Part shown: in pieces, positions 52,225 through 60,980 of the stretch
Layout of the letters: each line of letters starts with the position of its first letter
Numbering within the stretch: the stretch's first letter is position 1
Source of the DNA: Spirosoma sp.
GTDB taxonomy: Bacteria > Bacteroidota > Bacteroidia > Cytophagales > Spirosomataceae
DNA length: 64,000 bases
Assembly (NCBI RefSeq): GCF_026391055.1
Contig: NZ_JAPLET010000030.1
Span: 558,001-622,000 of the forward strand
Direction of reading: 5' to 3'
Program-made: the position numbers and the translations under genes
Notes under the pieces: model-generated
Seen by the model: the letters and a program-made list of their open reading frames with translations, nothing else
Databases searched by the model: none
Told to the model about the DNA's origin: nothing

Positions 52225-52494
52225 TTATGTCAGTTTAGACAGGAAGTCCGACAACTGCCGTGTCGTGTTCTTATTCAGACGTAGATAGACATTCCTTCCT
52301 TCTTTAGCCGCGATCACTAATTCACTCTCTGTTAACAGCCTGACATGGTGAGAAACACAGGGTTGGGAGAGGCCGGTCAATTCCTGAATATCAGAAGGCG
52401 TCATGCTTTCGCGCTGGGCCAATTCCAGTAAAATCGAGAGCCGGTATTTATCGGCAATAGCACCGGTTGCCTTCTCGCATGATTTAGAATCCAT
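52225..52494 (-). CDS. ArsR-type winged-helix transcriptional regulator
   Basis: 89 residues. The winged helix shows AIADKYRLSILLELAQRESM, TPSDIQELTGLSQPCVSHHV and RLLTESELVIAAKEGRNVYL. There is no obvious metal-binding Cys cluster, apart from single cysteines at position 5 (SKSCEKAT) and in the recognition helix (QPCVSHH), so it may sense redox or electrophiles instead. The old yellow enzyme gene lies 92 bp downstream on the same strand, and the inverted repeat between them is a candidate operator. Confidence 0.87.
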   Translation of the reverse strand: MDSKSCEKATGAIADKYRLSILLELAQRESMTPSDIQELTGLSQPCVSHHVRLLTESELVIAAKEGRNVYLRLNKNTTRQLSDFLSKLT

Positions 52495-52696
52495 ATTACA
52501 AACGTAACCAAAAACAGGTTGTTTAGGTGTGTTTCAGTGATCAATACCAGCCGTTAACGGATTTTGTGGTTTGACAACTAATAAATAACTGCATCGGCAT
52601 AAATTACTCATTCGATAAGCCTTTTCATGAAATAATTGGATAACCTTCTTCTTAGTTCAGGAGTTGATAAAAGCAGAACTAAATTCTCAACGTACT

Positions 52697-53266
52697 ATGG
52701 AAACGCAGCAACGATTGCAGGGAAAGAAGGTGGCGATTCTGCTAACCGATGGCTTTGAACAGGTCGAAATGACCGAACCCCGCAAAGCATTACAGGAAGC
52801 TGGTGCCACTACGCACTTGATTGCCCCAAATGGCGGTGAGGTGAAAGGATGGGACGAAACCGAATGGGGCGATAGCTTCCCGGTTGACCTACCGCTGGCC
52901 GGTGCCGACCCAAATCAATATGACGCCCTACTTTTGCCGGGTGGCGTAATGAACCCGGATACGCTCCGTACAGAGCCTAAAGCTGTGCAATTTGTCCGGC
53001 ACTTTTTTGAATCGCACAAGCCGGTAGCTGCCATTTGCCACGCGCCTATTATGCTCATTGAAGCCGGTGTGGTGAACGGGCGTAAGCTTACCTCCTATCC
53101 GTCGATCAAGACAGATCTCATCAATGCCGGTGCCAACTGGGTCGATGAAGAAGTGGTTACGGATCAGGGGCTGGTGACGAGCCGCAAACCCGACGATATT
53201 CCCGCATTCAACCGCAAAATGATCGAGGAAATACGGGAAGGCAAGCACCAGGGTCAACACGCATAA
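52697..53266 (+). CDS. DJ-1/PfpI family protein (type 1 glutamine-amidotransferase-like)
   Basis: 189 residues from ATG 52697. The PfpI/YhbO pattern is complete: KKVAILLTDGFEQVEMTEPR, LLLPGGVMNPDTLR and the nucleophile elbow VAAICHAPIMLIEAG with Cys114 and His115. Members act as general stress proteins, glyoxalases or deglycases; the exact activity is debated in the literature. An in-frame start at 52664 adds 11 residues. It is divergent from the ArsR-type gene and ends just before a 41-bp perfect palindrome. Confidence 0.92.
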   Translation: METQQRLQGKKVAILLTDGFEQVEMTEPRKALQEAGATTHLIAPNGGEVKGWDETEWGDSFPVDLPLAGADPNQYDALLLPGGVMNPDTLRTEPKAVQFVRHFFESHKPVAAICHAPIMLIEAGVVNGRKLTSYPSIKTDLINAGANWVDEEVVTDQGLVTSRKPDDIPAFNRKMIEEIREGKHQGQHA

Positions 53267-53273
53267 CGAATTG

Positions 53274-53370
53274 ATGAACACATCGGACCGCCGAAGCGGA
53301 GACCGGAGAACACAAAGAGAATAAAACTCTGTGTTCTCCGGTCTCCGCTTCGGCGGTCCGATGTGTTCAT
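53274..53370. repeat. Perfect 41-bp inverted repeat
   Basis: Left arm 53274-53314 (ATGAACACATCGGACCGCCG...) and right arm 53330-53370 are exact reverse complements around a 15-base AT-rich loop. It begins eight bases after the DJ-1-like gene stop. It can act as a terminator, but the stem is far longer than termination needs. Confidence 0.88.
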
Positions 53371-53467
53371 TACCTGTTTTTAACCAAATACGGTATCTCT
53401 TACCAAAACGTATCTTTTGTAGTTTGTATACCTAATGTAAAGGGCTACTCACCAAAACTACACGAGA

Positions 53468-55654
53468 ATGCGTACTCTCTATTGGCTGCTGGCTTGCGGC
53501 CTTTTGGCGCAAACCAGCTTTGCCCAGCTTACTACCTTACCATTCTACAAGCCTACGCCCGTTAAAAGCGATTGGCTCATAACGCCCGTTACCCAGAAAG
53601 CTGGGGTTTTTCAGACCAACGGCGGCAAGGATTTAGTGTTAGCCAATGGCCTGATCAGTCGCCGGTTTCGGATTAGTCCTAATGTGGCAACGGTCGATTT
53701 TCAAAATTTATCCACCAATGAACAGTTCATCCGGGCAGTAGGTCCCGAAGCGCGGGTGAACTTAAACGGAAAAACCTACGCCGTTGGCGGACTGTATGGC
53801 CAGAAAGAGCGGGCCTATCTGCGCGAAGAATGGCTCGATGGGTTTACCGCCAATCAAACTGATTTTCAATACACATCCTTTAGCGTTTCTCCGATACAGC
53901 CGTATATCAACTGGCAATCCCGTACATGGACACTGAACCGGAAGCAGCCTACCGGTCAGGAACTTACCCTGCATTTTGCCTCGAAACAGCCCGATTTACA
54001 GGGCGTCGACGTTGCGGTTCACTACGCACTTTACGATGGACTGCCGGTACTCAGCAAGTGGGTGACCATCTCAAATAAAACGCAGAAAGGGCTTCACATC
54101 AACCAAGTCGTCAATGAAATTCTGGCCACGCCGGAAGAAGAGTCGGCAGTGGTGGGTAAACCGGAGCAGATGAAGAAGCCTCAGCGCATCTACATCGAGA
54201 ATAACTTCGCCTTCAACAACGCCATGCGGTATGATCTCTCCGACCAGGCCACGCATTGGAAAACGGATTCACTCTATACCTCACAGGTGAATTATAATTA
54301 CGAAACGCCCTGCGTGCTCGAAGTTTACCCCGGCCTCGGCGTTGGCATCGAAGCCGAGCCGGGGCAGACGTACACGTCCATCCGCACGTTTGAACTGCTG
54401 CTGGATGGCTACGACCGGGAGCGAAACGGGCTGGCGCGTCGGCAATTCTATAAAACCGTTACGCCCTGGACAAGCCAGAATCCCATTTTCATGCACCTCG
54501 TCAGCACCGATCCGGCTATCGTGAAGCGGGCCATTGACCAGTGCGTCGAAACGGGTTACGAGATGGTCATTCTGAGTTTCGGCAGTGGCCTGAACATGGA
54601 AGACGCCAGCGACACGAACATTAGGAAATTCAAGGAACTGGCCGATTACGCCCACGCAAAAGGTATTTTACTGGGTGGTTACTCGCTGTTCAGCAGCCGC
54701 CGGATTGACGACGAGAATGACGTGATCGACCCAAAAACCGGCCTCCCAGACAAAGGGGCTTTTTTCGGCAACGCGCCTTGTCTGGCCAGCCAGTGGGGCA
54801 TCAATTACCTCAACAGCCTGAAGAAGTTCATCACCGAGACGGGCTTCGACTTACTCGAACACGACGGCCCCTACCCCGGCGATGTGTGTGCCTCGACCAA
54901 ACACCCCGGCCATAAGGGGCTGCACGATTCGCAATGGGTGCAGATGGAAATGCAGAAGGGTTTCTACCGATTTCTGAATGAAAAAGGCGTGTACATTAAC
55001 GCGCCCGACTGGTATTTTATGGATGGCACCAACAAGATTGCCCTGGGCTATCGTGAGGTTAATTTCTCACTCTCCCGCGAGCAGCAGAAACTCCTGAACC
55101 GCCAAAACATCTTCGACGGTACCTGGGAGAAAACGCCCACGATGGGCTGGGGCTTTGTGCCCCTCACCAAGTACCAGGGCGGTGGCCCCGAAGCCGTACT
55201 GGAACCCCTCAGCGAACACCTGACCGACTATAAACAGCTGATGATGCAATATTACGGCGCGGGTGTGCAGGCCTGCTACCGGGGCCCACGACTCTACGAT
55301 ACCGATGCCACTAAACAAACCGTAACGGAAGTCATCAATTGGTACAAAAAGTACCGTACCATCCTCAACGCCGACCTGATCCACCTCCGCCGGGCCGACG
55401 GCCGCGACTGGGATGGCTTCATGCACGTCAGCCCAACGGGTAAAGAGAAAGGGTTAGTCATGCTCTTCAACCCGCTAAAAACGAAGGTCACCCGCATCAT
55501 CAAACTGCCGCTGTATTATACCGGCCTGCGCGAAACGGCGATGATTCGTCAGGGCGAAGGCAAAGCCAAGATGTACAAGCTAAACCGGAATTACGAAATT
55601 GAACTAACCGTAGAGATTGAGCCGGAGAGTTACGGCTGGTGGGTTGTGGAGTAA
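53468..55654 (+). CDS. Secreted alpha-galactosidase-like glycoside hydrolase
   Basis: 728 residues. A signal peptide (LLACGLLAQTSFAQ) is followed by an N-terminal beta domain (about 30-300: LVLANGLISRRFRISPN). A TIM-barrel follows with GYEMVILSFGSGLNMEDASD, YAHAKGILLGGYSLFSSR, GFDLLEHDGPYPGDVCAST and GVYINAPDWYFMDGTNKIAL. The aspartates in LLEHDGP and APDWYFMDG suit the clan GH-D (GH27/36) arrangement, but I cannot name the family. A small C-terminal beta domain ends the chain. It likely removes terminal galactose-type sugars outside the cell. Confidence 0.65.
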   Translation: MRTLYWLLACGLLAQTSFAQLTTLPFYKPTPVKSDWLITPVTQKAGVFQTNGGKDLVLANGLISRRFRISPNVATVDFQNLSTNEQFIRAVGPEARVNLNGKTYAVGGLYGQKERAYLREEWLDGFTANQTDFQYTSFSVSPIQPYINWQSRTWTLNRKQPTGQELTLHFASKQPDLQGVDVAVHYALYDGLPVLSKWVTISNKTQKGLHINQVVNEILATPEEESAVVGKPEQMKKPQRIYIENNFAFNNAMRYDLSDQATHWKTDSLYTSQVNYNYETPCVLEVYPGLGVGIEAEPGQTYTSIRTFELLLDGYDRERNGLARRQFYKTVTPWTSQNPIFMHLVSTDPAIVKRAIDQCVETGYEMVILSFGSGLNMEDASDTNIRKFKELADYAHAKGILLGGYSLFSSRRIDDENDVIDPKTGLPDKGAFFGNAPCLASQWGINYLNSLKKFITETGFDLLEHDGPYPGDVCASTKHPGHKGLHDSQWVQMEMQKGFYRFLNEKGVYINAPDWYFMDGTNKIALGYREVNFSLSREQQKLLNRQNIFDGTWEKTPTMGWGFVPLTKYQGGGPEAVLEPLSEHLTDYKQLMMQYYGAGVQACYRGPRLYDTDATKQTVTEVINWYKKYRTILNADLIHLRRADGRDWDGFMHVSPTGKEKGLVMLFNPLKTKVTRIIKLPLYYTGLRETAMIRQGEGKAKMYKLNRNYEIELTVEIEPESYGWWVVE

Positions 55655-55770
55655 GAAAGTATATAACCGCCGTTAACTAAAACGCTGTCAACACCCTAAG
55701 AGCGGAATCAGTAGGTTTGTATGGCATCTTTCCATTTGATATTTCACCCACCCTTCTTAAGCACCGTTTC

Positions 55771-56298
55771 ATGGTTCCACTTGATCAACTCTTAGACGAC
55801 GTAGCGTCGGCCCGAGCCCAGTATACATACGAAGTTGAGAAACTCAACGAAGAACAAGCTCACTGGAAACCGTCTGCCGACGAATGGAGTGCCACTGAAA
55901 TTACCGAGCATTTATACTGGGCAGAACACGGGGGTATCTGGGGCATGTGGCGGGCCTTTCATGCACATCAGGCGGGCATCCCCATCTGGACGGGTGAATT
56001 AGTCCACAGAGGACTACCGATCGAAACAATTATTGAGCGCACCTGGCAGGAAAAAGAAATTGTACCCCTCATTGCCGCTCCCCGCATGGGTGGCCCGGTG
56101 GCGTTCTGGTTATCGGCCTTTAACAGCCTTCAGCAACCGTTGCGGGATTTAAGCATCGCTCTGGCTGACGCTGATTTGGAGTCCGTCATCCACCCTCACC
56201 CTCTTTCCGGCCCGCTGGATATTCGGCAGCGATTCGAGTTCCTACGCTTCCACATCGACCGTCACCGGAAGCAGGTGATGGCGCTGGGCGTGCGTTAG
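55771..56298 (+). CDS. DinB family protein
   Basis: 175 residues from ATG 55771. The four-helix DinB/YfiT fold is indicated by LDQLLDDVASARAQYTYEVE, HWKPSADEWSATEITEHLYW and FEFLRFHIDRHRKQVMALG. The metal-site histidines are at EHLYWAEHGG and HIDRHRKQ. Many members are bacillithiol- or mycothiol-dependent transferases, but substrates are unknown. An upstream in-frame start at 55717 is not family-like. It sits alone between the glycosidase gene and the VCBS gene. Confidence 0.85.
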   Translation: MVPLDQLLDDVASARAQYTYEVEKLNEEQAHWKPSADEWSATEITEHLYWAEHGGIWGMWRAFHAHQAGIPIWTGELVHRGLPIETIIERTWQEKEIVPLIAAPRMGGPVAFWLSAFNSLQQPLRDLSIALADADLESVIHPHPLSGPLDIRQRFEFLRFHIDRHRKQVMALGVR

Positions 56299-56434
56299 AT
56301 GAGGTCCGGGAAGTTAGCGCGAACCATGGCTGCGAACGGTTTCGTACTGTCAGTGGCTACACTCAGAAAGGCCTTAGCTGTCAGAATTGAATCTTCTAAA
56401 GCTAACCGTAAACAGTAACCCAAAAACCGTACCC

Positions 56435-57697
56435 CTACTTCTTCACCTTGTTCTCAAATAGAAAAACACCGTTCTTATTGGCGATGACGATATCGGGCTT
56501 TTTGTCGCCGTTCATGTCTTGGGCTACGATGTTCAGGCCCGCGCCGGAGTCGTTGTCGATGATGTGTTCTTTGTAGTACGGAGCCTTGCCGGGCGTGAAC
56601 TCAAACCACATCAGGATGCCCGGATCGCTGTCGCCGGGGTCGCGGCCGTGGTGAGCCAGGAACCGTTTGCCGGTGATGTAGTCAGCACGACCGTCGCCGT
56701 TCAGGTCGGCCATGATGGACGAGTGGGTTTGGGCGGTGGTGTTGCTCATCAAGTGGGTTTTAAAGTTAATGGCACCCTGCTCATCCATCACCTGCTCGTG
56801 CCACCAGATACCCAATGCGTGGGCCGATGCACTGACGACGTCCATTTTACCGTCGCCATTCACGTCAAGCACCTGCATGTGCGAGCAGGGTTCGCCCAGA
56901 TCGGCCGGATGAAACACCCAGTTGCCCGATTTGAGATCGGTCGTTCCTTTGAACCAGCCATCCCGAATCACAACGTCTTTGATACCGTCTTTATCCACAT
57001 CGCCATAGCCGATCCCGTGCGAGAAAATCTCTGTACCAGGCACGTTTTCTTTGCTCAGCGGATAGCGTTTCCAGGCCGTTTCGCCGGATTTCGACGGTGG
57101 TTTTAACCAGACAATCTGCTTTTTAGCCTTGTCACCACACAAGATATCGAGTCGCCCGTCGCCATCAATATCAATGAATCCCGGCGACTCGTTGGCGATA
57201 CCAATGGAGTCAGCAATGATATGCTTCGTCCATTCGCCCGAGGTGGCCGCACCCGCTTTGCTCTTCGGATTTTCGAACCAGAAAGCGGGCTTACCGGGGA
57301 AGTCAATGATGACGACATCGTCCCACCCATCCAGATTAACGTCCATACCGAGGTTCAGGAACGACTCGCTATATTCTTTTCGGGGGTCGAACGTGCGGGA
57401 CGGAGCCATTTCGTGGCGGGTCCAGTTGGGGGCTTCGAACCAATAATAACCCGCCACAATATCCATGCGTCCGTCTTTATTCAGATCGGCCACGGCTACC
57501 CCTTCCGAGATAAAATCGCGGGTGAGGATCGTCTTTTTGAAGTCGCCAGCGGGTACGACGGGGGTCGTTGTAGCCCGTGTGGCGGTTTCGGCCTGCTTCT
57601 GACGGACATCGAACAGGGTTTTCTTCTCCTGGCCGTAGACGCTTGTCAGGCAACAGGCGAGGAGGATGGTGTATATGATACGTTTGGTCATGGCCAT
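56435..57697 (-). CDS. Secreted VCBS/FG-GAP repeat protein
   Basis: 420 residues from ATG 57697 (a second ATG follows at 57691), which gives a signal peptide (RIIYTILLACCLTSVYGQ). About seven blade repeats carry the calcium-binding motif DxNxDGxxD: VADLNKDGRMDIVAGYYWFE, DVNLDGWDDVVIIDFPG, DIDGDGRLDILCGDKA, DVDKDGIKDVVIRDG, DVNGDGKMDVVSASAH, DLNGDGRADYITGKR and DMNGDKKPDIVIANKN. It forms an extracellular beta-propeller, probably for binding or sensing glycans. Longer in-frame starts begin inside a palindromic region. The PVC dehydrogenase gene lies upstream. Confidence 0.87.
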   Translation of the reverse strand: MAMTKRIIYTILLACCLTSVYGQEKKTLFDVRQKQAETATRATTTPVVPAGDFKKTILTRDFISEGVAVADLNKDGRMDIVAGYYWFEAPNWTRHEMAPSRTFDPRKEYSESFLNLGMDVNLDGWDDVVIIDFPGKPAFWFENPKSKAGAATSGEWTKHIIADSIGIANESPGFIDIDGDGRLDILCGDKAKKQIVWLKPPSKSGETAWKRYPLSKENVPGTEIFSHGIGYGDVDKDGIKDVVIRDGWFKGTTDLKSGNWVFHPADLGEPCSHMQVLDVNGDGKMDVVSASAHALGIWWHEQVMDEQGAINFKTHLMSNTTAQTHSSIMADLNGDGRADYITGKRFLAHHGRDPGDSDPGILMWFEFTPGKAPYYKEHIIDNDSGAGLNIVAQDMNGDKKPDIVIANKNGVFLFENKVKK

Positions 57698-57720
57698 GGC
57701 GTTTGTCGTTATCCGGTCCG

Positions 57721-57870
57721 GGGGCTGCACCCCTGTCTGTATCCGAGGGCTGTGCCCCTGGTTATCCATAGTCAACCCCTTCGGGGTTATTGGCGTACTG
57801 TCTATCATATCACAACCCCGAAGGGGTTGACTGTGGGTAGCCGGGGGTGAAACCCTCGGCGGGCTCGATG
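57721..57870. repeat. REP-like palindromic region
   Basis: A long imperfect stem centred near 57800: GTCAACCCCTTCGGGGTTAT (left) and CACAACCCCGAAGGGGTTGAC (right), extended on both sides with few mismatches. It also has smaller CCCCTG/CAGGGG-type hairpins (GGGGCTGCACCCCTG, GGGCTGTGCCCCTGG). It lies between the PVC dehydrogenase and VCBS genes. Confidence 0.7.
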
Positions 57871-57887
57871 GGCGGTAGGTTTAATTT

Positions 57888-60761
57888 TTATTCCTCAAGC
57901 ACCTTGGCAATCAACTCCTGAATTTCGTGGTTCTCGTGCGAATGGTCGAGTTTACCCACACGGTCGTTCAGTTCTTTCAGCAGCTTTTTAGCTTCATCCG
58001 TACCGATGGCACCAATGCGCTGAATGGTGTAGGGCAGTTGCTTGGGCAGTTTCGATTTCTGAGCCATTGCCAACGCCCGTTTCATGTCGATAGCCGCCAG
58101 CGGTTCGGAGGCATACCATACCATCAGCGGCAGGTTATGATCATCTTTATCCTGAACTTTCTGCACCAGCGCGTCCATCACGTCCCACCGCTGAGCCGGG
58201 TCTAACCGGAGCATGGCCGAAGTCAGATACAGTCGAACGAGCGCTGAGTTGTCGTTCTGTGCCAAAGCTGCAAACCGCTTCAGGGTTTCGGGCGATACGT
58301 TCTTATTCTCCGTCAACAACTGAATGGCCCAGCTCCGAACGTAGTCATTTTCGTTCGCCAGCAAATCAGTCAACTCTTTTTCCGAAAGACCTTTCGTGAC
58401 GTGCAACGTCCATAACGCACGGAGCTTACGGGTCGGATCGGGATTTTTCGCCAGGATTTCCTTCAGCGCTTTGTGTACTTTTTTGTTCGGGCCGCGCTCC
58501 TGTAACAGGGTACGGGCCTGACGAACGTACCACTCGTTGGCATTCAACTGGTAATTGACCAGTTCCATGTCCGATGCTTTGGCCAAGTCGACCTGAACCC
58601 ATTTGTCGTTTTCGTTGGTGATCTTGAAAATCCGGCCCATCGTTTTGTTATGCACATCCGGGTTTGGGCTGTGACACTGGTTTTTGTCATACCAGTCGAT
58701 GGCCCAGACCGAACCGCTGGGGTCGTATTTCATATTCAGCCACTGCGACCAGGAGTCGTTCATGGTCAGGAAATCCGGCTTGTGGGTAACCATATAGCCC
58801 GACCCGGCCCGAACGGGGTGGTCGTTATTGAGCTTAGCCCCGTTGATATTGTTCATAAAAATATCGTTCCGGTATTCCTTCGGCCAGCTATCGCCCCCCA
58901 GGTAGATCATGGCTCCGGAATGGGCGTGGCCACCACCCGCCGAGGCCGATCGGAAGTTACCCGCATGGGGTCCGCGTTCACCCACCCAGTGTACGTGATC
59001 GGCGTGGGTTTTGATATCGTCGTAGGTGTAGGGGTTGAAATGCTTACCGGCCTGCCGGAAATAACGCCCGCCCTGAATCATGTTGTACATGTGCGGAATC
59101 ACGCAGGCCGTCACGAACGCATGGCCGTAATCGTTGAAATCGAGTCCCCAGGGATTGCTGGTGCCTTCAGAAAACAATTCGAACTTTTGGGTCGTGGGGT
59201 GAAACCGCCAGACACCAGCGTTCAGCTTCGTCCGTTCCGAATCGGGTGCGCCGGGTTTGCCAACGTTGGAGTGCGTAAATACCCCATGCGTACCATACAG
59301 CCAACCGTCGGGTCCCCAACGGAGGCTATTGAGTACTTCGTGGGTGTCGTCGGTGCCCCAGCCATCGAGCATTTTCTGAGGTGGGCCCAGCGGTTTGTCC
59401 GTTTTGAAATCGGTAGGAATGAACAACAGGTACGGAGCTGCACCGAGCCACACGCCCCCCATCCCTACTTCGATGCCACTGACCAGATTCAGTCCTTCGG
59501 CGAAGACCTTCCGGCTGTCCAGCGTGCCATCGCCGTTGGTGTCTTCCAGAATCAGGATGCGGTCGCGACCCTGTCCTTCCGGTGCCGGAACGGGATAGGT
59601 GTGCCCTTCAACCACCCAAAGCCGACCGCGTGGATCGAGGGTGAAACAGATGGGTTTGACAACGTCCGGTTCAGCCGCTGCCAGCGTGATTTTGAATCCT
59701 TTGGGCAGCGTCATTACCTTGGCCGCTTCGATGCCCGACAGCCCGGCATGAAGAACGGGGTCGAGGGGCGGCAGAATGATAATGTCTTTCTGGTTCAGCT
59801 CATTCGGAAAAACGGGCCGGGTGGCATAGAACTGAAAATCATCGAAGTTGATATGCGCCAGCTTATCATTCGCGATATAGGGAATCTGCGAAATACCGGT
59901 TTCGTTGTCGATGATTCGGATGAATATGTCTTGATTCAGATACGGTTTCAAATCGACCACCACCGGCTGAAGCGTAGCCCGCCCCTGCCCGGTGCTGTGA
60001 AAAATAACTTTGTCCGTTCCGGCCTGCACGAGTTCGACCCGCGTATCCTGCAACGCCCCACCCGACACCTTGAAAGCCGCAAACGGCTGAGTGATGGTGA
60101 ACGGAACCGACGTCAACGTTCCGGTTTGTTTATAATTTACAGTCCCCCCGCTGCTCAGGAAATACTTCCCGTCGAAACCGATATGCATCTCTTTGTCGTG
60201 TACCGGCGACGGGTCCTGATCGATGAGCGGATTCGTGAACGCATCGCCCGTAGCGGTCCAGTCGGCCAGGGTACCCGTCTCGAAGTTCAGGTTGAGGGGT
60301 TTGCCGTTCTTCATCGGCACTTGTCCGGCAACGGCCGCGGTGGTCAGCGAACCCTCTACTACTTCGAAGTTGCCGACCATGCCAGCCGCCCGGTGGCCCG
60401 GAACCGAGCAATAATAGACATCGCTTTTATCGGCGGTAAACGTGATACTGGTACTGGCCCCTTTATCGTTGATCGACTTGCTTTTGAGTCCTAATTTCTC
60501 CAGCGAAATATCGTGCGTCATCTGCTCGCCATTGGTAATCGTAATCCGAACGCGATCGCCTTTGTTGGCCTTCAGCGTAGGGTTGCGGGCGCCATCTTTC
60601 GAGAAGTAGCCGAGCATGGTGGCCTCCATCGCATACTCGCGATCAACCTTTTCAGTGGACTGAGCAGCCGGTTTAGCTTTTGTCGATTGGGCGATGCTGT
60701 ATGGGCTGGCCAGAACGAGGACAGCGCAGACGAAAACGAGGACGATAGTGGGCCTGTTCAT
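57888..60761 (-). CDS. Cupredoxin / PVC-type membrane-bound dehydrogenase fusion protein
   Basis: 957 residues with a signal peptide (LVFVCAVLVLASPYSIAQ). A plastocyanin-like domain (about 40-135) has the copper ligands His83 (QMTHDIS), Cys118, His123 and Met128 (YYCSVPGHRAAGM). A beta-sandwich follows (about 150-310: LNFETGTLADWTATGD). A PVC-type soluble-dehydrogenase propeller comes next (about 345-700: GFKITLAAAEPDVVKPICFT, LWVVEGHTYPV, RILILEDTNGDGTLDSRKVF, WGLDFNDYGHAFVTACVIPH). HEAT-like repeats close the chain; the cytochrome c domain often seen in this group is missing. It probably oxidises a sugar outside the cell and passes electrons to copper. VCBS and DUF1080 genes flank it. Confidence 0.88.
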   Translation of the reverse strand: MNRPTIVLVFVCAVLVLASPYSIAQSTKAKPAAQSTEKVDREYAMEATMLGYFSKDGARNPTLKANKGDRVRITITNGEQMTHDISLEKLGLKSKSINDKGASTSITFTADKSDVYYCSVPGHRAAGMVGNFEVVEGSLTTAAVAGQVPMKNGKPLNLNFETGTLADWTATGDAFTNPLIDQDPSPVHDKEMHIGFDGKYFLSSGGTVNYKQTGTLTSVPFTITQPFAAFKVSGGALQDTRVELVQAGTDKVIFHSTGQGRATLQPVVVDLKPYLNQDIFIRIIDNETGISQIPYIANDKLAHINFDDFQFYATRPVFPNELNQKDIIILPPLDPVLHAGLSGIEAAKVMTLPKGFKITLAAAEPDVVKPICFTLDPRGRLWVVEGHTYPVPAPEGQGRDRILILEDTNGDGTLDSRKVFAEGLNLVSGIEVGMGGVWLGAAPYLLFIPTDFKTDKPLGPPQKMLDGWGTDDTHEVLNSLRWGPDGWLYGTHGVFTHSNVGKPGAPDSERTKLNAGVWRFHPTTQKFELFSEGTSNPWGLDFNDYGHAFVTACVIPHMYNMIQGGRYFRQAGKHFNPYTYDDIKTHADHVHWVGERGPHAGNFRSASAGGGHAHSGAMIYLGGDSWPKEYRNDIFMNNINGAKLNNDHPVRAGSGYMVTHKPDFLTMNDSWSQWLNMKYDPSGSVWAIDWYDKNQCHSPNPDVHNKTMGRIFKITNENDKWVQVDLAKASDMELVNYQLNANEWYVRQARTLLQERGPNKKVHKALKEILAKNPDPTRKLRALWTLHVTKGLSEKELTDLLANENDYVRSWAIQLLTENKNVSPETLKRFAALAQNDNSALVRLYLTSAMLRLDPAQRWDVMDALVQKVQDKDDHNLPLMVWYASEPLAAIDMKRALAMAQKSKLPKQLPYTIQRIGAIGTDEAKKLLKELNDRVGKLDHSHENHEIQELIAKVLEE

Positions 60762-60929
60762 TGAAATAAGTCGTAAGCCGGTGAATGTAAACGTGTTTAT
60801 CTAGGAAACTGAATGGCTTGATTTTCTACTGATTGGGGGTGGTGTGGCAGATGTCGTGGTGTCGGGTCCTGGAGCGCCAGCCCGGTCAAACCCGACAAGT
60901 GAGTTTTCTCCAAACCGAAAGAATCAATT

Positions 60930-60975
60930 AGGTTTTGAGAAACCTCACTTGTCAGTTTTAAGAAACTGACATCAC
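60930..60975. repeat. Double-hairpin repeat, copy 2
   Basis: Hairpin A is AGGTTTTGAGAAACCT (60930-60945), identical to 14154-14169. Hairpin B is TGTCAGTTT (60950-60958) with AAACTGACA (60963-60971), then TCAC. Hairpin A also forms part of a longer stem with 60894-60916 (21 of 23 paired). It lies between the DUF1080 and PVC dehydrogenase genes. Confidence 0.6.
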
Positions 60976-60980
60976 CCTAA

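Noticed and set aside
58650..60494. 614-residue open frame on the plus strand
   Set aside because: It is antisense to the cupredoxin-PVC dehydrogenase gene, which has recognisable domains throughout. The antisense protein has no family features.
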